Origin: JACOND01 sp965202795
Lineage (GTDB): Bacteria; Bdellovibrionota; Bdellovibrionia; Bdellovibrionales; UBA1609
NCBI GenBank assembly: GCA_965202795.1
Contig: OZ241848.1
Coordinates: forward strand, 2,232,001-2,296,000
Reading direction: 5' to 3'
DNA length: 64,000 nucleotides
Made by a program: the position numbers and the translations under genes. Each line of letters starts with the position of its first letter. The stretch's first letter is position 1. The notes under the pieces were generated by a model. The model had not been told where the DNA came from. It was given only the letters and a program-made list of their open reading frames with translations, and searched no databases. Of the stretch, positions 24,401 to 32,216 are shown in pieces.

Positions 24401-24481
24401 GCGGGGCTGGCGCCATATAGTTTCGCGCGCGCGCAAGGGCATGGATTTCCCGGGCGGAGCCGCGCTGAGGCTGGATGTCTC

Positions 24482-26131
24482 TCAATATGTTTCGGGCGCA
24501 TAAGAGCATGAGCCGCCGCCGCTGCAATGCGCGCCGGTCGCATAGACTGTTCTGGCCGGCGGCGCGGGGGGAGAGCAGCTGCAGGATCCCCTCATAACAT
24601 GATACACTTTCAGATGGCCGGACAGGCGGGCGTTTTCCAAGACCCATCCTGATCTGACAGTATCAACATTTCCAGAAACATGGGCCTGGCCCTGAACGCC
24701 TGATTGTTGGCGGATGCGGGCATTCCCATAAACCCGCGCGCTGTCAGTCACAAAACCGGAGTTATAAACCTGGGCCTGCTCATACACATGCGCGGATCCG
24801 CCAACCGAGCCGCTGTTAAAGACCTTGGCGCTGCCATAGACCTCCGCGGCCGCGCCCGAAACTTTCGCATTGCCAAAAACCTCGGCATGCCCTTTAACCT
24901 TTGCTGAGCCGAAAACTTCAGCCGCGCCGTAGACTTTGGCATTTTCAGATATTCTGGCGCCGGGGCCGTAAACGCTGGCCATTTTATAAACTTTCGCATC
25001 GCCGAAAACTTCCGCGCCTCCAGAAACCGAGGCATTGTCTTTCACCAGAGCATTGTCATAAACTTTTGCCGTCCCTGAAACCTCCGCATTGCCATGAACT
25101 CTTGCCTGGCCATAGATTTCCGCCGTCTCAGAGACTTTTGCGCTGTCATAGACTTTTGCCTGGCCCTTGATTTTCGCCGTCCCTGAAACTTTTGCGCCAT
25201 CATAGACTTTGGCATTTCCGGAAATTTCCGCGCGGCCTGAGATTTGCGCGTTCCCATAGACCAAGGCGCTGTCCTTGACTTTGGCATTGTCTTTCACCAA
25301 AGCGCCTCCAAAAACCCTGGCATTCGCTTCAATTTTGGCATTTCCGCAGACCACAGACTTGCTGTCCACAAAAGCGCTGGAGTTTACATTGGCGCTGTTT
25401 TCCACAAAGCCCCCGCCATTTTCATGCGAGCTGCCTGTGACGCTGCTCCCGCAGAGAATCTTCAAAGGCTCAGCCTCCGAGCAGGACTGGACCTGATCGC
25501 CAAGGTCCGTCCCATCGCCATCGGTATCCGCCCCGTCCGGATCTCCTATTGTCAGGCCGGAAAGATGCCAGACAAGCTCTCTGTTTTGCCTATTGTGAAG
25601 GCTTCCGATGCTGGTTTTGGATTTTAAGACAACTTTTCCGAGGCTTGGCTGGGATTTGCTGTGGATGAATTCCATTTTTTCAAAGCGGTCAATCCCCAGA
25701 TCGGAAAGCCGGATTTTGCTTGCCTGATGGGTGAGATTCCCGGAGGCGTCTTTGGAAAAGTCAAGAATCGTCCCTCCATTGGCGTCTTTGAGGATTTTGA
25801 TCTCAAACTTTCGCTCCTGGCCGGCATGGGGCGCGAGGTTTTTGTCCGCTTTCGCGGCGCCAGAGTCCAGCTGTGATGAGAGCGTGTTTTGGCAGGAGGC
25901 TGAGTTGTTGAGGGCGGCTTTGATGAATGTCTGCATGTCCTGCCTGAGGTGGCGCTTTTCCATGATTTGCCGGTTAAGAGTGGTTTGGATCATGTTGTGG
26001 GAGATTCCCATAACAACCATCAGCCCCAGAACGCTGGAGACCAAAACACTGACCAAAGTGAATCCGCGTTTTTTTGGCTCCGAAGCCTGCCGCAGCCGGG
26101 GGGATCGCGCATGGGCTGGAAGGCGCCTCAT
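24482..26131 (-). CDS. Prepilin-like protein with a long hexapeptide-type beta-helix repeat domain
   Basis: 549 aa. Residues ~17-45 form a type IV prepilin N-terminus (KKRGFTLVSVLVSSVLGLMVVMG), with the peptidase cleavage site G-FTLV; it lacks the usual Glu at +5, having Ser in its place. After a globular region comes an Asp-rich calcium-type loop (DPDGADTDGDGTD), then from about residue 250 to 500 some 25-30 degenerate six-residue units of the type [AK]V[YSF]G[NSD]A. These resemble left-handed parallel beta-helix repeats. The C-terminus is Cys/Ser-rich. The ATG at 26131 is chosen from GGGGGAGG 5 nt upstream. It is probably exported by a type IV pilus or type II secretion apparatus and exposed at the surface. 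The fusion architecture is unfamiliar to me. Confidence 0.7.
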   Translation of the reverse strand: MRRLPAHARSPRLRQASEPKKRGFTLVSVLVSSVLGLMVVMGISHNMIQTTLNRQIMEKRHLRQDMQTFIKAALNNSASCQNTLSSQLDSGAAKADKNLAPHAGQERKFEIKILKDANGGTILDFSKDASGNLTHQASKIRLSDLGIDRFEKMEFIHSKSQPSLGKVVLKSKTSIGSLHNRQNRELVWHLSGLTIGDPDGADTDGDGTDLGDQVQSCSEAEPLKILCGSSVTGSSHENGGGFVENSANVNSSAFVDSKSVVCGNAKIEANARVFGGALVKDNAKVKDSALVYGNAQISGRAEISGNAKVYDGAKVSGTAKIKGQAKVYDSAKVSETAEIYGQARVHGNAEVSGTAKVYDNALVKDNASVSGGAEVFGDAKVYKMASVYGPGARISENAKVYGAAEVFGSAKVKGHAEVFGNAKVSGAAAEVYGSAKVFNSGSVGGSAHVYEQAQVYNSGFVTDSARVYGNARIRQQSGVQGQAHVSGNVDTVRSGWVLENARLSGHLKVYHVMRGSCSCSPPAPPARTVYATGAHCSGGGSCSYAPETY

Positions 26132-26165
26132 TAAGCCTCCCCCATTTTTTGGGAGGATAAGGCCG

Positions 26166-26182
26166 CCCCCCCCCCCCCCCCC
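26166..26182. repeat. 17-nt homopolymer (C on +, G on -) upstream of the prepilin-like gene
   Basis: Seventeen consecutive C, 35 nt before the start codon of the minus-strand gene. On that strand it sits between TTGGCC and TTATCC, where a promoter spacer could be. It is a candidate slippage site. Confidence 0.75.
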
Positions 26183-26406
26183 GGCCAAGGTCTGGGCTGG
26201 GACAGGGTCTTTGAGCGCTTGTCTCCCGGGCCTTTAAAAAAATCCATCACAATGGCTTAATCGGCCAAAGCGCCGGCAAACTTTAGACATCTCCCGGCAA
26301 AAAGATCTCATGCAAAGGCGCTGGCTTTCCGATAAGCTGTTTGCGGGGGCGGGGGGCCGCAGAGGGCCGCAGGCAAAAACACAAGGCTCCCGGCTGAGGA
26401 AAAATC

Positions 26407-27126
26407 ATGAATATCTTGCGCAGGCTTATTCCGCTCTGCCTTGCGGCAGGCGCCGGGTTTTTGACGGCCTGCGATCCCCATCATCCCGCGCCATTCCTAA
26501 TCCCGCCGCCTCCGCCCGCTGTTTTGCCATCAGGCTCCGGGATTGCGGATCTTCAGAAAAAAAAGGAGCCAACCTCCGTCGACCGGCTGGTGGAAAAAGG
26601 CTGGGGAACTGTCCGCTGCGAATCCGACAAAGAGGGCAAAAGCTGGAAAAACTTTCAGCTAGAAGTCCGCAACTTCCTAAGCTCCGCCATCAATCCAGCC
26701 AGCGCCGACATTATTGGCTGCCGCGACAATGACCCCGGGCGGATGATTTTTCGCGGAAAGGTGTTTTTTGCCGGCGGCAGGCTGTTTGACCTTCAGTCAG
26801 ACGGCCAAATTCTGGAGGCGGCTGATGATTCCTACCTGGAGATTTATATCTATCCAAAGACTGGCAGAACAATTGATTTCAGGCTGGACATAGATGTGTT
26901 AAACACTTCAGTCAGGGGGCAGGATATTTCCCTGGCTTTTAAAGATGACAAGGGCCGGGTGGAGCTGAACGGAAAGGTAAAAGACAGGATTTTTGAGGGC
27001 CGGTTTATCTACCAAAACTTCAAAACTGTTATTAACAATGGGCCTTTTGGAGGGGTTCTCGGCTCCTCGTTTATCGCCCCGGCCTGCAAGCTGATCAACT
27101 GCGCCATTGAGGAAGAGCCTGAATAA
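26407..27126 (+). CDS. Lipoprotein, paralogue of the gene at 27488
   Basis: Function unknown. MNILRRLIPLCLAAGAGFLTAC is a lipoprotein signal with lipobox LTAC, so the mature protein starts at Cys22 and is membrane-anchored. A Pro-rich linker follows, then a domain of ~185 residues. It shares with the protein at 27488-28204 the blocks GWGxVRCxSD, a Cys before xRMxFRGKVFF, SVRGxxI.LxF and the ending LGSSFxxxACxxxxC. The cysteine pattern suggests disulfides. The 239-aa length is similar to its paralogue (238). The gap 26183-26406 to the divergent prepilin-like gene has no clear promoter for this gene. Confidence 0.65.
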   Translation: MNILRRLIPLCLAAGAGFLTACDPHHPAPFLIPPPPPAVLPSGSGIADLQKKKEPTSVDRLVEKGWGTVRCESDKEGKSWKNFQLEVRNFLSSAINPASADIIGCRDNDPGRMIFRGKVFFAGGRLFDLQSDGQILEAADDSYLEIYIYPKTGRTIDFRLDIDVLNTSVRGQDISLAFKDDKGRVELNGKVKDRIFEGRFIYQNFKTVINNGPFGGVLGSSFIAPACKLINCAIEEEPE

Positions 27127-27178
27127 GGGGCCGCCGCCGCTTAGCCCCCCCTGGCAGAAATTTCTATGAAAACAGCGC

Positions 27179-27208
27179 TTGACAAAGCCTCCCCCGGCGG
27201 AGTATGAT
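27179..27208 (+). promoter_or_regulatory. Promoter for the 61-aa membrane protein
   Basis: TTGACA (27179-27184) and TATGAT (27203-27208) are spaced 18 nt. The expected transcription start coincides with the ATG at 27215, which suggests a leaderless message. Confidence 0.6.
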
Positions 27209-27214
27209 TCAATT

Positions 27215-27400
27215 ATGGATTTGCATACTGCCTTGATTACCATTATAGCCATTTGCGCTGTGTTTTCTTTCCTCTTCGTGGGGTTTAACGCGCTTTTAAA
27301 CGCCAAGCTCGCCCCCTTGAAGGAAAACCAAGACCGCTTTGACGCCGAGCTGAAGGAAATCAAGTCAAAGCTTGACCAGCTCCTGGCTCAAAGGGCCTAA
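27215..27400 (+). CDS. Small single-span membrane protein with coiled-coil tail
   Basis: 61 aa, function unknown. MDLHTALITIIAICAVFSFLFVGFNALL forms one transmembrane segment (about residues 5-28), followed by a charged heptad-like helix (LKENQDRFDAELKEIKSKLDQLL) suited to a coiled coil. The promoter upstream places transcription start at or next to the ATG, so an upstream in-frame ATG at 27179, which overlaps the -35 box, is rejected. It lies between two paralogous lipoprotein genes on the same strand. Confidence 0.6.
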   Translation: MDLHTALITIIAICAVFSFLFVGFNALLNAKLAPLKENQDRFDAELKEIKSKLDQLLAQRA

Positions 27401-27487
27401 GGGCCTCCGGGGATTTTTTAAGACTTTAGCCCGGACTTATAATATTCAGAGTCGCTTTTCAGGGCCGGATGGCTTTATGCTGAAGGC

Positions 27488-28204
27488 ATGAGGCCGCTGA
27501 TAAAGCCAGCGCTTTTGCTCTCCGCCGCGATTTTGGCTCTGGCGGCCATGTCTTCCTGCGGCTTGTTCGGCGGCGGAGAGGGCGGCAATGCCAATCCCCA
27601 TTGGAACCAGACTTACCAGCGCCCCTGGAATCATGGCGGGGCGGGATCTGGGCAGGGAACCGGCAAATGCTTCAGAAACCCCTACCAATACAACCTGAGA
27701 GGCTGGGGGGTGGTCCGCTGCTACAGCGATGAGGAGCGGCGGGCCTTTCAGGATCAGGCGCGGACTTATCTTTCAATTTTATGCAATCAGGCGGATTTGA
27801 ACAGAATACAGGGCTTTGGATGCCTCCAGAGCGAAACGCAGTCAAGGATGCACTTTCGCGGAAAAGTGTTTTTTCAAAACGCAAAGCTGAGCCTCAGCCA
27901 TCCCGCGCAGAGCCTGACCCCGCTCAAAAAATCATTTCTTGAGGCCCTAATCATCCCCAGCCCCTCCGGCCTGTATATGCCAGCTGTGGGGTTTCAAATC
28001 AAAGGCGGATCTGTCCGGGGCCATGAAAACATTCAGCTTTCATTCATCACCAAAAGGCAAACCATGAAGCTCATTCTCAGGGGGCGGATTGATGAAAACG
28101 GCCGCTTCACCGGCCAGATGAGCTTTGAAAGATCTGATGGAGTCTCCGGCCGGCTGGGGAGCTCCTTTGCCATCCAGGCCTGCGACTTTTTTGACTGCCT
28201 GTAG
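27488..28204 (+). CDS. Lipoprotein, paralogue of the gene at 26407
   Basis: Function unknown. MRPLIKPALLLSAAILALAAMSSC has the lipobox MSSC, predicting a lipidated Cys24, followed by a Gly/Asn-rich linker. The domain repeats the blocks of the neighbouring lipoprotein: GWGVVRCYSDEE, RMHFRGKVFF, SVRGHENIQLSF and LGSSFAIQACDFFDC. A TATAAT at 27438-27443 is the likely -10 box; its -35 is poor. The two lipoproteins and the small membrane protein between them look like a tandem duplication unit of surface proteins. Confidence 0.65.
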   Translation: MRPLIKPALLLSAAILALAAMSSCGLFGGGEGGNANPHWNQTYQRPWNHGGAGSGQGTGKCFRNPYQYNLRGWGVVRCYSDEERRAFQDQARTYLSILCNQADLNRIQGFGCLQSETQSRMHFRGKVFFQNAKLSLSHPAQSLTPLKKSFLEALIIPSPSGLYMPAVGFQIKGGSVRGHENIQLSFITKRQTMKLILRGRIDENGRFTGQMSFERSDGVSGRLGSSFAIQACDFFDCL

Positions 28205-28214
28205 GGCCAGCCGC

Positions 28215-30431
28215 TTAATGCAAGAAAGAATCGCGGCAGCCGGACTCAGGCGGGAGGCCCTGGCCCTCCTCATCCAAATACCGCGCCATTTTTTTAAACC
28301 CCAGGCCGCGCGCCACCTCCTTTAAGGGCGCGCCGGAGCCAAAAAGGCCGCCCGCAGCCGCCGGCAGCGGGACATCTTTTTCCCGAAGCTCCACGACCAC
28401 ATCCAAATGCCCTGTCAAAATGGCAGTTTCCATGGGGGTCAAGCCCAGAAAGCTCTTGAAAAGCAAATCAGAGTTTTTATGATTTATCAAAGCGCTTAAA
28501 ATTTTGCGGCTGTTTTGCTGCTCAAGCTCCCGGTTTTCAATATGCAGCTCAGAGCGCAGCCCGGCTGAGACAAGCAATGCTTCTGAGAGAGGATCCATGA
28601 AGACAATATACTCAGGGATTTTTTCAGTCAGCTTGTCAAAGGCATCCTTCCCAAAGGACAGCGCGGAAAACAGGGATTTTGCCTCCTCCAGCGGCAGCTC
28701 AGGGACATTCCCGGAATGCGGGCGAAAAACATAGCCGGCTGCCGGCCCCATCCTCTCCAAAAAAAACGAAACCATATCCGGCTGATTCATCTCAATGGCG
28801 CTCAGCAGAAAGTGGCGGGCCCTTAAAGCGGAAATCCAGACCGAGCGTCTAAACTCGTCTCTCCGCAAAATCAAAGACGAAAGCGGCTCAAACAAAATAT
28901 TCCGGCCCTCAGGGCTGCTTTCTTTCAGCCGCCTTTGATGGTTTTCAATAAAGCTCAAGTTGTTTTCCTCTATAGCCTTTTGCAGGGCTGACCTTTCCAG
29001 CAGAAGAGGGTCCCAAGGCTCTCCGCCGGGGCCGGCCGCCGCGCCGGCCGCCATTCCATGCTCAGCCGCAGAATCCAGGCCGGCAGCTATGGATTCTCTG
29101 GCATCAAGCGCTTTTTTCAGCAGGTCCTGGCTCGCTTTCAGCCGCGCGATGCCATTTGGATCCGCATTCTCTTTCCCGCTCAAAAAGACAATGGCCTGAA
29201 ATATCGCGCTCTCCAGGGGATGGGAGACAGAGAGAGTCACAAGCTCAAAATCCTCTGTGAGATACTCATTAAGCCCGCTGATGGCTGCCAGCCCGCTCCC
29301 CCCTTTGCGGAGCATAAGCCCCGCCATCTCCTTTCTGTTTGGCTCAGAGGAGCCGGCGGCTATAATGGCCAGAGTCCGCCCATAGCTGTCTCTGGCCTGC
29401 AGGTCCGCGCCCGGCGCCTCTGACAAAAGCCTCACAGCGTGATAATGCCCGTTTACAGCGGCCATGGCTATGGGAGTCAGTCCATGGATGTCTTGCAAAT
29501 TCAGATCTGAGTTTGGATGCTCTTGAATGGCTGAGACAGTCTCCTCCCAGTCTTTAGAGGTCCAGCCCTCTGTATTGGCCTTTATCAAAAAAAGCGAGTG
29601 AAGCGGCGAGCGCCCCGCCGCGTCCCGCAGATTGGGATCAAAATCCCCGCGGCTGAGCAGCCTGGCAAAAAGGTTTTTTCTTCCGCTGAGGGCTGCGAAG
29701 TGGGAAAAAGAGGCGATGAGGCCTGAAGGCTTTAAGCTGCTGCCGGCCCCCGCCTCAAAAAAACCCGGCGGAAACATAAGGGCAAGATCTCCGGCCCTCA
29801 GCGGCTCGCCAGGGGAAATGCCAAACCGGAGCATAACCGGATCAATAAGGGCAAGCGCCTCTGAGTCTGTCAGGCTTTTATCCCTCAAAAAAAGCAGCAA
29901 AACGATGGCCGCCTGCGGGGGGCTGAGCCTGCGGCGCTCAATAAAGCGGATAATTTTGCGCGCGGCTGGATTGATTTGCAGTTTTTTCAGATCCTCCGGC
30001 AGGACGCCTTTTTCCCCCGCCTCAGCTGGCAGAGGGCCTGAAAGCCAAAACGGCTGATCCCCGGCTGCCGCCCCCGGCGGCGCGCTATAAAAGACGCCAT
30101 TCAAAACAAAGAGGCTTTGCCCGCTGTTTAGAACATTTGCCATCTGCTCTAAATCCATGCTGTATGCGGCTCTCAGGATGTCATAGTGGAGTCTGGCTTT
30201 TTTTTCTGTCTCCTCCGCTTTGGCGGCCAGCCGCCGGACTTTTTTTTGCGGATGGGGATAGGGCGCGGCCTTTCCAAAAAGCGAAGCTTCCCCTAACTGA
30301 TTAAAAACATGATGGACAAGAATAACGCCCTGAGAGGGGGCGGAAAAACCCAGCCCGGCAGCTAAAACCCCCAGCCGAAAAGCCATCTTCGGCGAAAGGC
30401 TTTTTTTTAAAAAGACGGAAAACAGCTTCAT
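28215..30431 (-). CDS. Exported ankyrin-repeat protein
   Basis: 738 aa with a probable signal peptide (LGVLAAGLGFSAPSQG, residues ~20-35). The central part (about residues 240-385) has ankyrin-type repeats: DAAGRSPLHSLFL, DIHGLTPIAMAAVNGHYHAVRLL and DSYGRTLAIIAAGSS. Another near the C-terminus reads FLGLTPMETAILTGHLDVVVEL. The N-terminal ~200 residues and the region 390-640 are unassigned. Ankyrin repeats mediate protein contacts; the target is unknown. A consensus promoter (30641-30669) gives a leader of about 200 nt containing repeat copy 5. Confidence 0.7.
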   Translation of the reverse strand: MKLFSVFLKKSLSPKMAFRLGVLAAGLGFSAPSQGVILVHHVFNQLGEASLFGKAAPYPHPQKKVRRLAAKAEETEKKARLHYDILRAAYSMDLEQMANVLNSGQSLFVLNGVFYSAPPGAAAGDQPFWLSGPLPAEAGEKGVLPEDLKKLQINPAARKIIRFIERRRLSPPQAAIVLLLFLRDKSLTDSEALALIDPVMLRFGISPGEPLRAGDLALMFPPGFFEAGAGSSLKPSGLIASFSHFAALSGRKNLFARLLSRGDFDPNLRDAAGRSPLHSLFLIKANTEGWTSKDWEETVSAIQEHPNSDLNLQDIHGLTPIAMAAVNGHYHAVRLLSEAPGADLQARDSYGRTLAIIAAGSSEPNRKEMAGLMLRKGGSGLAAISGLNEYLTEDFELVTLSVSHPLESAIFQAIVFLSGKENADPNGIARLKASQDLLKKALDARESIAAGLDSAAEHGMAAGAAAGPGGEPWDPLLLERSALQKAIEENNLSFIENHQRRLKESSPEGRNILFEPLSSLILRRDEFRRSVWISALRARHFLLSAIEMNQPDMVSFFLERMGPAAGYVFRPHSGNVPELPLEEAKSLFSALSFGKDAFDKLTEKIPEYIVFMDPLSEALLVSAGLRSELHIENRELEQQNSRKILSALINHKNSDLLFKSFLGLTPMETAILTGHLDVVVELREKDVPLPAAAGGLFGSGAPLKEVARGLGFKKMARYLDEEGQGLPPESGCRDSFLH

Positions 30432-30590
30432 CGCTTTATTGTATGCCAGCCTGAAGCCCCGGCCGGCGGCAAAGCCGGCCGGCTTTAAACGCGCTGCAAT
30501 CCCTTTACAATGGCCAGGCGCTGAAAAAGCCCCTCATCCGCAGCCGCGGGGCCATCCCTCTGGAAAAGCCTGTGACTCCCCGGCGGTCCG

Positions 30591-30622
30591 GGAGCGGCCT
30601 CAATGGCCGTCCAGATAAACAG
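30591..30622 (-). repeat. Dispersed palindromic element, copy 5
   Basis: On the minus strand CTGTTT, then GGACGGCC-ATTGA-GGCCGCTCC. It lies in the predicted leader of the ankyrin gene, 140 nt from copy 6. Confidence 0.7.
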
Positions 30623-30640
30623 ATGCCGCCAAGCCGCCCC

Positions 30641-30669
30641 AATAAACCAGCCCCGCCCCCTTTTGTCAA
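30641..30669 (-). promoter_or_regulatory. Promoter for the ankyrin-repeat gene
   Basis: TTGACA (30664-30669) and TTTATT (30641-30646) are spaced 17 nt on the minus strand. Confidence 0.6.
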
Positions 30670-30730
30670 GCTTTTTCTAATAACACTGCGAGAGCCCCCT
30701 CTGGCCAAAGCTGCCGCTCCGCAGCAAACA

Positions 30731-30762
30731 GGAACGGCCTCAATGGCCGTCCAGACAAACAG
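30731..30762 (-). repeat. Dispersed palindromic element, copy 6
   Basis: On the minus strand CTGTTT, then GGACGGCC-ATTGA-GGCCGTTCC. It differs from copy 5 at only a few positions and lies between the two divergent promoters. Confidence 0.7.
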
Positions 30763-30789
30763 GCCAGGCAAAGAAAATTCTTTTTGCCC

Positions 30790-30817
30790 TTGCGCTCTCC
30801 GGGAACCGGCATATTAT
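30790..30817 (+). promoter_or_regulatory. Promoter for glyS-ppdK-smc
   Basis: TTGCGC (30790-30795) and TATTAT (30812-30817) are spaced 16 nt, 23 nt before the glyS start. Confidence 0.45.
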
Positions 30818-30839
30818 ACATGATCTGGGAGCCTCCGAA

Positions 30840-32213
30840 ATGAATCCGCCGCCTCAAACAGATCCAAAAAAAGCCCCGCCCCCCGCGCCCGCCGCAGGGG
30901 AAAATTCTGGGGAAAGCAGCGGCCCGGCGGATCTCAGCCAAATTGTCTCGCTCTGCAAAAGGCGGGGGTTTTTGTTCCCCAGCAGCGAAATTTATGGAGG
31001 GCTGAACTCCTGCTGGGATTACGGCCCCCTGGGCGCGCAGCTCAAGCTCAACATCAAAAGGATCTGGCTGGAGGAAATGACGCGCCGCCCCGACATTTCC
31101 GGCCTGGATTCCAGCATCTTTATGCGCCCTGAGGTTTGGAAGGCTTCCGGCCATCTTGAAAGCTTTTCCGATCCGCTGTCTGACTGCCGGGACTGCAAGG
31201 CCCGCTTCCGCCGCGGGCCGGAAGACTCCCGCTGCCCCGAATGCGGCTCGGAAAACCTCACAAAGACCCGGCAGTTTCACCTTATGTTTAAAAGCTTTAT
31301 GGGGCCTGTGGAGGGAGAAGAGGCAAAAATCTATCTCCGCCCCGAAACCGCCCAGGGGATTTATGTCAATTTCCTGAACATCCAAAAGACCATGAGAAAA
31401 AGCCTGCCCTTTGGAGTCGCTCAAATCGGAAAGGCCTTTCGGAACGAAATCACGCCCTCGCATTTTATTTTCCGCATGAGGGAGTTTGAGCAGATGGAGA
31501 TGCAGTTTTTTGTCCCGCCGGAGGAGGGGCCCAAGTGGTTCAGCTGCTGGAGGGAGCGGCGCATGCAGAGTCTCCTCAATCTGGGACTCCCGGCCGGCCG
31601 GCTTCATTTTCATGAGCATGGGCCGGGGGAGCTGGCCCATTACGCCAGGGCCGCCGCGGACATAGAGTATGACTTCCCCATGGGGCGCCGCGAGCTGGAG
31701 GGGATCCATAACCGCGGGGATTTTGATTTGTCCCGCCATGAAAAATTTTCAGGAAAAAAACTCAGGGTTTTTGACGCGGAGCAAAACAAATCCATCCTTC
31801 CGCATGTCATTGAAACCTCCATTGGCTGCGACCGGCTGTTTCTGGCCATTCTCTGCTCCTCCTATCATGAGGAGGATGTCAGGGGGGAGAGGCGCCTTGT
31901 TCTCAGGCTCAAAAAGCAGCTGGCCCCGGCGCAGATTGCGGTTTTGCCGCTGTCCAAAAAACAGCCGCTGATTGACATGGCGCGCAAGATTCATGAAGAT
32001 CTGCAAAAAAACTGGTTTGTTGACTATGATGAGTCTGGAGGGATTGGCAGGCGCTACCGCCGTCAGGATGAGATCGGGACGCCGTATTGCGCCACCATTG
32101 ACTTTGAGAGCCTCAGCGACGGGATGGCCACGGTCAGAGACCGCGACACCATGAGGCAGGAGCGGCTGCCGGCAGAGGGCCTGGCGCAATACTTTAAAGA
32201 CAGCCTGCCGTAA
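30840..32213 (+). CDS. glyS: Glycyl-tRNA synthetase, homodimeric (alpha2) type
   Basis: A class II synthetase that charges tRNA-Gly. It is the single-chain alpha2 form, not the alpha/beta pair of many proteobacteria. Visible are a Pro/Ala-rich N-terminal tail of ~30 residues, GGLNSCWDYGPLG, a zinc-finger-like insert with CRDCKARF and CPECGSENL, class II motif 2 (FRNEITPSHFIFRMREFEQME), motif 3 region (ETSIGCDRLFLAIL) and a C-terminal anticodon-binding domain (AQIAVLPLSKK, then DESGGIGRRYRRQDEIGTPYC). 457 aa is normal. ppdK starts 3 nt after its stop. Confidence 0.95.
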   Translation: MNPPPQTDPKKAPPPAPAAGENSGESSGPADLSQIVSLCKRRGFLFPSSEIYGGLNSCWDYGPLGAQLKLNIKRIWLEEMTRRPDISGLDSSIFMRPEVWKASGHLESFSDPLSDCRDCKARFRRGPEDSRCPECGSENLTKTRQFHLMFKSFMGPVEGEEAKIYLRPETAQGIYVNFLNIQKTMRKSLPFGVAQIGKAFRNEITPSHFIFRMREFEQMEMQFFVPPEEGPKWFSCWRERRMQSLLNLGLPAGRLHFHEHGPGELAHYARAAADIEYDFPMGRRELEGIHNRGDFDLSRHEKFSGKKLRVFDAEQNKSILPHVIETSIGCDRLFLAILCSSYHEEDVRGERRLVLRLKKQLAPAQIAVLPLSKKQPLIDMARKIHEDLQKNWFVDYDESGGIGRRYRRQDEIGTPYCATIDFESLSDGMATVRDRDTMRQERLPAEGLAQYFKDSLP

Positions 32214-32216
32214 AAC

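Noticed and set aside
26132..26188. Start of the prepilin-like gene upstream at 26188, reading the poly-G tract as poly-glycine
   Set aside because: The ATG at 26131 has a strong ribosome binding site and puts the prepilin leader at a normal position.
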